NCBI RefSeq assembly: GCF_016757215.1
Contig: NZ_JAESIY010000004.1
Coordinates: forward strand, 310,001-374,000
Source of the DNA: Fulvivirga sediminis
Lineage (GTDB): Bacteria > Bacteroidota > Bacteroidia > Cytophagales > Cyclobacteriaceae
DNA length: 64,000 nt
Direction: 5' to 3'
Shown: positions 35,640-41,973 of the stretch, one piece after another
Layout of the letters: every line of letters starts with the position of its first letter
Numbering within the stretch: the first letter of the stretch is position 1
Translations under genes and position numbers: made by a program
Notes under the pieces: generated by a model
The model's input: only the letters and a program-made list of their open reading frames with translations
Database searches by the model: none
What the model was told of the DNA's origin: nothing

Positions 35640-36064
35640 CTAAGGTATAGCTCTCTTTGATCCATATTATTCAATTTATATAAAATAAAACTTAAATGAT
35701 CATACAAAAATATCATTTAAGAAAAGAGAGAACCTCTGAACTAAACAATGGGAGACCTCAGCCGGACCTCTACATACTTCGACAACAACAAAGCAGGTTT
35801 ATTTCATTAGCAGCAATGATAACAGTTCTCTAAAAATCAATAAGCACAATAGACAAGTGAGTTCACAATGAACCTATCATGAAGTCTGTAACTAACTGAC
35901 TCCTCATACTGATATCAAAACTACCATTTCAAAATCTTTTAGAACTTTACCAATAGCCGAATCTCTTATTTTTACACTTCCTAAGCCAACAGCATTTCGA
36001 TAAACAAAAAAAAGGAAAGATTGCTCTTTCCCTTTTTCTTTATTTAAACTCTACAAACTATAAA
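35640..36064. other. AT-rich intergenic region with an inverted repeat and a leftward hairpin
   Basis: No gene is apparent in about 425 bases. CTTAAATGAT (35691-35700) and ATCATTTAAG (35712-35721) form a perfect 10-bp inverted repeat with an 11-base spacer. At about 36008-36038, AAAAAGGAAAGA pairs with TCTTTCCCTTTTT with one bulge. On the minus strand this gives a hairpin ending in a T-run, a likely terminator for the STAS-like gene. Confidence 0.5.
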
Positions 36065-36493
36065 TTACACTTCAACTTTAGCTTCTTTTTTGAACCATTC
36101 CTTTGCTTGGTTAGCTGTAGAAAACATACCAATATGAAGCGTCTTCCCACCGTACTTAGTAGACTGATTCATATAATTTTTAACAGCCATTTCTCCAAAG
36201 ACATTCTCTGGTACTATAAAAGCCACATATCTAATCCCCGCCTCCAAAGCTTTAGGATTCCAGTGCGTAGCCACCCAATCCGTATCTTCCTTCTGCTGCA
36301 CAGAATGAGAACGAGTGTCTGCCAACCACATAATATCCTTTCCTTCAGGCTTATACTGAATGCAATATTCTAATCCTTTTAATAAAAAGGCACGAAATTC
36401 ATCACTTTTCATAAATCCAGTAAACCTGCCAATAACACATGGAGTACTTTCATCATACTCCAAAACACCCTTGCTTTTTTCTAAAAGAATCAT
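36065..36493 (-). CDS. STAS/SpoIIAA-like protein
   Basis: 142 residues, cytoplasmic. The sequence has the alternating strand-helix look of STAS/SpoIIAA-like folds: 'GVLEYDESTPCVIGRFTGFM', 'DIMWLADTRSHSV', 'GIRYVAFIVPENVFG' and 'HIGMFSTANQAKEWFKKEAK'. No enzymatic motif is seen. It is the third gene of a run on the minus strand after the methyltransferase and the chorismate-lyase-like gene, with a 23-base gap, so it probably belongs to the same operon. It might act as a small regulatory or binding partner. The family assignment is by general appearance and is moderate. Confidence 0.6.
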   Translation of the reverse strand: MILLEKSKGVLEYDESTPCVIGRFTGFMKSDEFRAFLLKGLEYCIQYKPEGKDIMWLADTRSHSVQQKEDTDWVATHWNPKALEAGIRYVAFIVPENVFGEMAVKNYMNQSTKYGGKTLHIGMFSTANQAKEWFKKEAKVEV

Positions 36494-36516
36494 AACTTCT
36501 TAATTTAATTTACTAT

Positions 36517-37092
36517 TTAGTTTTTCAGCTTTTTTATTGTTGGTAAAAATGACTCTGTAATCAACGCGAATGGTAAGTCGAGCAACTTAAAAACCGACTG
36601 TCGATTCCATATTGGCATAGACAAGATATATTCTTGTCTACGCGCAAATCGTCCTTCAGGACTATAAGACATAAATGGCAAGCAAGCCATATTAAACGCA
36701 CTAATAGAGAAAGGAGATCTTGTAATTCCAGGATTATTATACAATAAATTTTCACCTATAGGCTTATCTCCCAGCTCATCAAATAATGATTTGTATGCCG
36801 TATACATTTTTAACGGCACCACTGTACGGGCATATACTTGCGGATGCCCATCACCTAAAAGAAAAATCTGTCTTATATAAGCATATTCGCCCTTTATATA
36901 CGGTTTTTCATATTCGGTAAGACGACCGATCCCCTCATTAATTCTCACTAATTCAAAGGTCTCATAAGTACGTCTAATACCATCACTCAGCTTATAAGCA
37001 GCCGGAGTGAGCCAATCATAAACATTATCAGGAACATCATTTGTAGACATCTCACTGACATCAACCCAATTTTGACTTTTTACTATATTCAT
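36517..37092 (-). CDS. UbiC-like chorismate lyase family protein
   Basis: 191 residues. Two blocks match chorismate pyruvate-lyase (UbiC): 'IFLLGDGHPQVYARTVVPLK' (E. coli has a similar GRTVVP with the active Arg) and 'LPFALITESFLPTIKK' near the C-terminus (the Glu aligns with the catalytic Glu of UbiC), with 'LGDKPIGENLLYNNPGITRS' between them. If active it would make 4-hydroxybenzoate and pyruvate from chorismate. Bacteroidota generally use menaquinone rather than ubiquinone, so a different use of 4-hydroxybenzoate is likely. It overlaps the methyltransferase gene by 4 bases, implying coupling. The family is moderately sure, the activity is not. Confidence 0.65.
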   Translation of the reverse strand: MNIVKSQNWVDVSEMSTNDVPDNVYDWLTPAAYKLSDGIRRTYETFELVRINEGIGRLTEYEKPYIKGEYAYIRQIFLLGDGHPQVYARTVVPLKMYTAYKSLFDELGDKPIGENLLYNNPGITRSPFSISAFNMACLPFMSYSPEGRFARRQEYILSMPIWNRQSVFKLLDLPFALITESFLPTIKKLKN

Positions 37093-37796
37093 ATTCCTTT
37101 TTTTGCTATCATTCCAACTCTCTCTTTTCCATCATATCGAATCCACTCAGGTAAATGATTATTAGGGTCTCCAAAAACAAACAGTTGCTGTATGTCGAAT
37201 AATGGAGAAAATACTCTATGAAGATCATCCTGATCAATATGATTGATGCTTTCTGGCAAGGCACTGGCAATAGGATTATCTACACTATAATCAGACAAGC
37301 ATTCTATATAACCAGCCCATTCTTCCCCGCTCTCTTTCTTAGCCTCATATATAGGTATATAAGACTCACAATGCTTTAAATAAGGAGTAAAGCTCACCAC
37401 ATAAAGTTTCCCTCCATGTCTAAGCCATTTAAAGATTTTTTCGGCAGCCATCTCTATTTCAAAGGGCTTTAAAAAAGGAAATACCTGAGAGATATAGATG
37501 GCCTGAAAATAATTATCAGGAAAATTAACATATGGAAAATTCACTTCCATTGTAGTCAGTCTACTCTCCTGAGTAACAGGAACGCGCTTCTCTAAACTAT
37601 TCAGGTGTTCTTTATTAATATCGATAGCCACCACTTCCAATCCTTTCCGCAAGGCCGGCAGTGTAGCTACTCCATAAGCAGCTCCAACATCGAGCACTGG
37701 CCCTAGTCCCACTTGAGAATCTAATATAAATTTCTTCCCTATCTCAGGGAGCTCATATGTAAATCCTCTTTTATTTTTAGTTACCGCCGTAGACAT
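37089..37796 (-). CDS. Class I SAM-dependent methyltransferase
   Basis: 235 residues. The SAM-binding region begins with motif I 'GPVLDVGAAYGVATLPALR' (about 31-49), followed by the acidic 'VVAIDIN' and, further on, 'VNFPYVNFPDNYFQAIYISQ'. The remainder is compatible with a small-molecule O-methyltransferase. It is the first gene of a three-gene run, its stop overlapping the UbiC-like start by 4 bases. If the neighbour makes 4-hydroxybenzoate, methylation of that compound or a derivative is a natural guess. The substrate cannot be read from the sequence. Confidence 0.85.
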   Translation of the reverse strand: MSTAVTKNKRGFTYELPEIGKKFILDSQVGLGPVLDVGAAYGVATLPALRKGLEVVAIDINKEHLNSLEKRVPVTQESRLTTMEVNFPYVNFPDNYFQAIYISQVFPFLKPFEIEMAAEKIFKWLRHGGKLYVVSFTPYLKHCESYIPIYEAKKESGEEWAGYIECLSDYSVDNPIASALPESINHIDQDDLHRVFSPLFDIQQLFVFGDPNNHLPEWIRYDGKERVGMIAKKGI

Positions 37797-38387
37797 ATTG
37801 ACATTTCTAATGAAACAAATATTCTACTATAATAATACCTATTTTAACACCAGTTCATGCTTATAGCATTCAAAAGTCACATCAAAAAGTAAAATCCATA
37901 AATTGAACTCTAACGATAATTATATAAAGCAATATCCCCTTTAAAGGTATCAGAGCCTTACAATCACAAATTACATTTTATTATTAAGATGAAATTTTAG
38001 CTTATCTGACAGGTAGAATTTCAATTTTTAAACAAAAACCACCATATACCTACAATACCCTACATACTTCTACTTAGAAAACTCTTCCAATTCATGATTT
38101 TATCCTATTTCTTAAGTAGTCGCAGACTCAAAGTATTAAAAGAGTAGCTTTAATCACGATTCATGATAGATATTGGAAATAGGCCTTTCTTTCATCAGGC
38201 AAATCCATAGACCGCCAGAATCAAATTACTCACAACGCACTAAACATCAATTGTTTAAAGAAAAATTTCTCTCCTATTATAAGTAAGAGCACCACAAGAG
38301 TAAGGTCTGCTTTTAGTTTTGGTTGACCTCAATGCCTCGAGCAAATTAATTTTACATTTTCAAATCACAAATATTAAACAATTGAAA
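37797..38387. other. Intergenic region upstream of the first alpha/beta hydrolase
   Basis: About 590 bases between divergent genes with no credible coding region. It contains TAGTTTTG at 38314-38321, a -7-like element for the hydrolase gene about 66 bases from the ATG, without a clear -33 TTG, and a small inverted repeat TAAACA-TCAAT-TGTTTA at 38241-38257. The rest is AT-rich sequence with nothing further seen. Confidence 0.45.
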
Positions 38388-39272
38388 ATGAGAAATTTAA
38401 AATTTTCTATCCTAGCATTGTTTGCTCTTATTTTTTTTAGCTGCGAAGACAACAGCACCGAAACTTATCAACCCAACCTTTCCCAAAATACCCCATCCTC
38501 TTCTATTCAAGAATCATCTGAAACCAATGCCAAGAAAAAAGGAAACAAGAAATTTTTACTGGTACATGGAGCATGGCACCCAGAAGGATCATGGAATAAG
38601 ATGGTAGTAGGTCTTGAAAAATTTGGCAATGAAGTATATACCGTACAATTACCAGGCCTTGGCACAGACAGAACACCTATTAATGAAGTTACACTTGCAA
38701 CACATGTAAACGCCGTTACTGCAAAAATGCAGGAAATAGGAAGCGGAATAACGTTGGTAGGTCATTCTTATGGAGGAGTAGTTATTTCTCAGGCAGCAGA
38801 AAATCTCAGCTCATATGTAGATCAAGTAGTGTACGTTTCTGCTTTTATGCTACTAGACGGTCAGAGTTTATTTGATATAGCCGCTACTGATGTTAATTCT
38901 GTAGTCACTCAAAACATAGTTATCACTGGTGACAGTGTTTTTATACCAGAAAATGCGTATGAAAATGCTTTTTACAATTATGGACAAAACAGCAATAATA
39001 AAAACATTACTGAAGATATATACTTTATAAAGACATTGCTTGTACCACAACCTTTGGCAACATTCACCACCCCGGTTTCTTTGTCATCTGCCTATAACAG
39101 CCTGGATAAAGTGTACATCTCCTGCACTGATGATCGGGCTATTACGCCACAAGCTCAGCAAAATATGTATTCCAATTATCCTGATGTAGATGTGTACACT
39201 ATACAAAATGCAGATCACTCTCCATTTATTTCAAGGCCAAATCAATTACTAAATATATTGAAAGGTCTGTAG
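38388..39272 (+). CDS. Lipoprotein alpha/beta hydrolase, first of a tandem pair
   Basis: 294 residues from 'MRNLKFSILALFALIFFSCE', where the Cys after FFS is a lipobox, so the protein is probably membrane-anchored. A longer reading upstream is rejected for lack of a signal. The alpha/beta hydrolase core starts at 'FLLVHGAWHPEGSW' (oxyanion region), the nucleophile Ser is in 'LVGHSYGGVV' (near residue 128), and the late His is in 'NADHSPFIS'. The fold resembles the plant methylesterase (MES)-type branch of esterases. The natural substrate is unknown. A strong terminator follows, and a close paralogue lies about 490 bases downstream. Confidence 0.87.
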   Translation: MRNLKFSILALFALIFFSCEDNSTETYQPNLSQNTPSSSIQESSETNAKKKGNKKFLLVHGAWHPEGSWNKMVVGLEKFGNEVYTVQLPGLGTDRTPINEVTLATHVNAVTAKMQEIGSGITLVGHSYGGVVISQAAENLSSYVDQVVYVSAFMLLDGQSLFDIAATDVNSVVTQNIVITGDSVFIPENAYENAFYNYGQNSNNKNITEDIYFIKTLLVPQPLATFTTPVSLSSAYNSLDKVYISCTDDRAITPQAQQNMYSNYPDVDVYTIQNADHSPFISRPNQLLNILKGL

Positions 39273-39284
39273 ATATATAAATAG

Positions 39285-39319
39285 TGAAAGGCCGATTAAT
39301 CTCATTAGTCGGCCTTTCA
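39285..39319 (+). terminator. Terminator after the first alpha/beta hydrolase
   Basis: TGAAAGGCCGATTAAT and ATTAGTCGGCCTTTCA pair over 16 positions with one G-U, leaving a 3-base loop. It lies 12 bases after the stop. The T-run is short (TTTCATTT). Confidence 0.75.
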
Positions 39320-39707
39320 TTTCACTCAAGGTTCTCAAACGAACATCTTTCAAAATTTTAGGCACTCCCCCTTCAAGAAAGGTTTACTTTCAAACCACAG
39401 CACCACCTAACTGAAAAATACAATCAACACTATTAAGCACCCCGACACGTATATTCTCTAAAAGCAATTATACCTAGAAATACAAGCCCCGTTACTTACA
39501 CAATTCTCATATAGGCTTGAAAAAAGAGTCGATTTAGTCATTGTTCGGCCCCATGCCGCTACCTAAGGATATATAGTAAAAAAAAGCTGCCAGTATAGAT
39601 AACCTTACAAAAGACCTCAGATCATATAAACACTCTCATAAAATAGGGTAAAACAGTATTATATGGAATTGCTAAACCGAGTAAGTTATCATTTCATATT
39701 CATTTGA
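39320..39707. other. Intergenic region between the tandem hydrolases
   Basis: About 390 bases with no gene, tRNA or clear repeat seen. It is AT-rich, with a run of A residues near 39580. The promoter of the second hydrolase begins at its right end. Sequence similarity to the region upstream of the first hydrolase is not obvious by eye, so the duplication did not visibly include the flank. Confidence 0.4.
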
Positions 39708-39735
39708 TTGCCACGTCTTGCAGCTCTTACTTTTG
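39708..39735 (+). promoter_or_regulatory. Promoter of the second alpha/beta hydrolase
   Basis: TTG, a 17-base spacer and TACTTTTG form a complete Bacteroidota-type promoter. The ATG follows 27 bases after the -7 element. Confidence 0.65.
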
Positions 39736-39762
39736 CACAATAACCAACATAAATATTTCATT

Positions 39763-40641
39763 ATGAAGAAAGTTTTACAACTAACCTTGATTATCTGTGC
39801 ATTAACCACTTTTAGCTGTGAGGATAATCACCACGAATACCTACCTAAACCCCCTGCGGACGAATTCACCTCCGCGCTTCAAGAAAAACCCTCCAATACA
39901 AGAATGACCACCAGTAGAAAATTTCTATTGGTACATGGCGCCTGGCACCCTGAAGGATCTTGGTTTAAAATCGTAAAAGGATTAGAAAGATTAGGGCATC
40001 AGGTTTTCACGGTACAACTTCCAGGACTTGGCACAGACAAGACAGCCATTAAGGATGTAACCTTAGCTTCACATGTAAATGTTGTTACCAAGAAAATGAG
40101 AGAAATAGGGCGCGGTATTATCTTGGTCGGTCATTCTTACGGAGGCGTTGTAATTTCTCAAGCCGCAGAAAATCTATCTTCACATGTTGACCTTCTCATA
40201 TACGTATCTGCTTTTCTATTATCTGACGGTCAAAATCTTTTGGATATTGCCTCTTTAGACACAGAATCGATAGTAACACAGAACATTATTATAAACGGTG
40301 ATAGCGTGTATATTCCTGAAAGCTCTTACATAGACGCCTTTTATAATCTGACTTACGCCATTGATAAACCAAGGCTAGAACTGGATATAGAACTAATGAC
40401 TACCCTGCTAGTACCCCAGCCGTTAAAAACATTCACCACACCTGTATCACTTGGTAGCAATTTCAAAAAAATAAAGAAAATCTATATAGCCTGCCTGCTA
40501 GATCAGGCCATTACACCCAGAGCACAGCGGTATATGTGCAACCAGTACCCTGATATCATTATTCGTGCTATTAGGTATTCAGACCACTCGCCCTTTTTGA
40601 GCAGGCCTCAAAAATTAATTGAGCTGCTTACCGCTATATAA
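39763..40641 (+). CDS. Lipoprotein alpha/beta hydrolase, second of a tandem pair
   Basis: 292 residues from 'MKKVLQLTLIICALTTFSCE', again with a lipobox Cys. The longer reading starts before the promoter and is rejected. It is a clear paralogue of the preceding hydrolase: 'FLLVHGAWHPEGSW', 'QLPGLGTD', 'LVGHSYGGVVISQAAENLSS' and 'PQPLKTFTTPVSL' are shared almost unchanged, while the N-terminal linkers differ. The catalytic Ser in GHSYGG and the His in 'SDHSPFLS' are kept, so both copies look active. The separate promoter and divergence in the C-terminal third ('IKKIYIACLLDQAITPRAQR') suggest a split in substrate or expression. The substrate is unknown. Confidence 0.87.
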   Translation: MKKVLQLTLIICALTTFSCEDNHHEYLPKPPADEFTSALQEKPSNTRMTTSRKFLLVHGAWHPEGSWFKIVKGLERLGHQVFTVQLPGLGTDKTAIKDVTLASHVNVVTKKMREIGRGIILVGHSYGGVVISQAAENLSSHVDLLIYVSAFLLSDGQNLLDIASLDTESIVTQNIIINGDSVYIPESSYIDAFYNLTYAIDKPRLELDIELMTTLLVPQPLKTFTTPVSLGSNFKKIKKIYIACLLDQAITPRAQRYMCNQYPDIIIRAIRYSDHSPFLSRPQKLIELLTAI

Positions 40642-40657
40642 AGCAACTTTTAAAACA

Positions 40658-40691
40658 AAAAAGCCACTCAGAATTTTCTAAGTGGCTTTTT
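40658..40691. terminator. Bidirectional terminator between hydrolase 2 and tRNA-Lys
   Basis: AAAAAGCCACT and AGTGGCTTTTT form an 11-bp stem that can extend inward past one mismatch (AGAA with TTCT). The A-run and T-run on opposite sides let it serve both the rightward hydrolase gene and the leftward tRNA gene. Confidence 0.8.
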
Positions 40692-40692
40692 G

Positions 40693-40765
40693 TGATCCCG
40701 CTGGGGCTCGAACCCAGGACCCTCTCCTTAAAAGGGAGATGCTCTACCAACTGAGCTACGGAATC
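40693..40765 (-). tRNA. tRNA-Lys (anticodon TTT), copy 1
   Basis: The complement reads as a full cloverleaf: acceptor GATTCCG with CGGGATC, D-stem GCTC/GAGC with loop AGTTGGTA, anticodon stem TCTCC/GGAGA with loop CTTTTAA (anticodon TTT), T-stem CTGGG/CCCAG with loop TTCGAGC, discriminator A. CCA is not encoded. It is identical to copy 2, about 190 bases away. Confidence 0.96.
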
Positions 40766-40814
40766 TTAACAGATATTCTAAAAGCTTATGCTGAAGCTTT
40801 TATGAATAGGGCTG

Positions 40815-40844
40815 CAAAAGTAATACTTTCTACGTGAAATGCAA
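40815..40844 (-). promoter_or_regulatory. Promoter of tRNA-Lys copy 1
   Basis: On the minus strand TTG, 19 bases and TACTTTTG, 50 bases before the mature tRNA 5' end. Same elements and spacing as copy 2. Confidence 0.7.
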
Positions 40845-40955
40845 ACTTAAGATCTAACTATTAAGAAAAAAGATTAAAAAAATCTTATCCTTTTCCTCTC
40901 AGGATCAGCACTTTACAATAAAAAACCACCTAGACTTTTCTAAGTGGTAAGGTTG

Positions 40956-41028
40956 TGATCCCGCTGGGGCTCGAACCCAGGACCCTCTCCTTAAAAGGGA
41001 GATGCTCTACCAACTGAGCTACGGAATC
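40956..41028 (-). tRNA. tRNA-Lys (anticodon TTT), copy 2
   Basis: Sequence identical to copy 1 over the whole cloverleaf, including the CTTTTAA anticodon loop and discriminator A. Downstream, a weaker hairpin (ACCAC...GTGGT, near 40925-40950) resembles the terminator of copy 1, so the duplicated unit included the 3' flank. Confidence 0.96.
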
Positions 41029-41084
41029 ATACCATTTTTTCAGCTAAAGGAACCTTTTAAAGACCCTTTTTGTGAATGGAGATG

Positions 41085-41114
41085 CAAAAGTAATGCTTCA
41101 GATCTAAAATACAA
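41085..41114 (-). promoter_or_regulatory. Promoter of tRNA-Lys copy 2
   Basis: On the minus strand TTG, 19 bases and TACTTTTG, 57 bases before the mature tRNA. The surrounding sequence (GCAAAAGTAAT on the plus strand) is shared with copy 1. Confidence 0.7.
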
Positions 41115-41244
41115 AAGCTTCAGTTTAAAAAAAATAAAAAATTACTCTTAAACCTCTAAAATCACCGTTCCAGCAATCTTAGCGCAGATATCACGTTAAA
41201 AAAAATTGAACCATTATATTTGCAGCTGATTAATAGTATTCAAT

Positions 41245-41973
41245 ATGCGTTTATTCTTCATTATTTCGTTTGTGTGCTTTATTGCTTCTTTTTCTAAAGC
41301 GGAAAACCAGGCTGACTCAACTCTTCTGGAGGCTGACTCACTTTTTAATGCTAAAAAATTTACCGAATCGTTTAAGGTTTATGAGCATCTGCTTACCACT
41401 GAAAAGAAGGCATCTGCAGCCATGCTTTTGAAAATGGCTTATATAAAAGAGGGACTAGGGGATTATAGCATGGCCCTTTATTACCTTAACTTGTATTATT
41501 TACAAACATCAGATAAGAAAGTGCTTTCAAAAATGGAAGAATTAGCTGATAAAAAAGACTTGAAAGGCTATAATTATGCTGATTTTGAATTTTTTGAAAC
41601 GGTATTTTTCAAGTATTTCAACCCAATTATATATACTCTCTTAGCCATTTCAATACTATTATTTGCTATAGCAATACGATATAAAAAGAAAAGTGAATAC
41701 AGTCCCGTCATTCCTGTGATCTTAAACATTTTAGTGCTGGCACTACTATTTTACACCTTAAACTTTGGTAGAGAGTATCACAAAGGCATAGTAGTACAGT
41801 CTAACACCTATCTAATGGAAGGACCTTCTGCTGGCGCTGAAGTAATAGCTATTATAGGTAAAGGTCACAGACTACCCGTATATAAAAATCACGATGTATG
41901 GACTCAGACAGAATGGCAAGGCAAGAAAGCTTTTATCAAAACGAATAAAATAAAGAAGGTGAATTTCATGTAA
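41245..41973 (+). CDS. Membrane protein with TPR-like and SH3-like domains
   Basis: 242 residues: signal peptide (about 1-19), a short helical TPR-like stretch ('YEHLLTTEKKASAAMLLKMA', 'GDYSMALYYLNLYYL', about 25-95), two membrane helices (about 125-145 and 152-172), and a C-terminal bacterial SH3-like domain ('SNTYLMEGPSAGAEVIAIIG', 'HDVWTQTEWQGKKAFIKTNK'). This layout is recurrent in Bacteroidota, with the SH3-like domain facing the periplasm. A TATATTTG element lies 23 bases upstream of the start. Its stop codon directly abuts that of the convergent sorting-domain protein. Confidence 0.72.
   Translation: MRLFFIISFVCFIASFSKAENQADSTLLEADSLFNAKKFTESFKVYEHLLTTEKKASAAMLLKMAYIKEGLGDYSMALYYLNLYYLQTSDKKVLSKMEELADKKDLKGYNYADFEFFETVFFKYFNPIIYTLLAISILLFAIAIRYKKKSEYSPVIPVILNILVLALLFYTLNFGREYHKGIVVQSNTYLMEGPSAGAEVIAIIGKGHRLPVYKNHDVWTQTEWQGKKAFIKTNKIKKVNFM

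Noticed and set aside
40658-41114. Integrated element or attachment site at the tandem tRNA-Lys genes
   Set aside because: No integrase, and the duplicated flanks are the tRNA promoters and terminators. A simple tandem duplication explains them.
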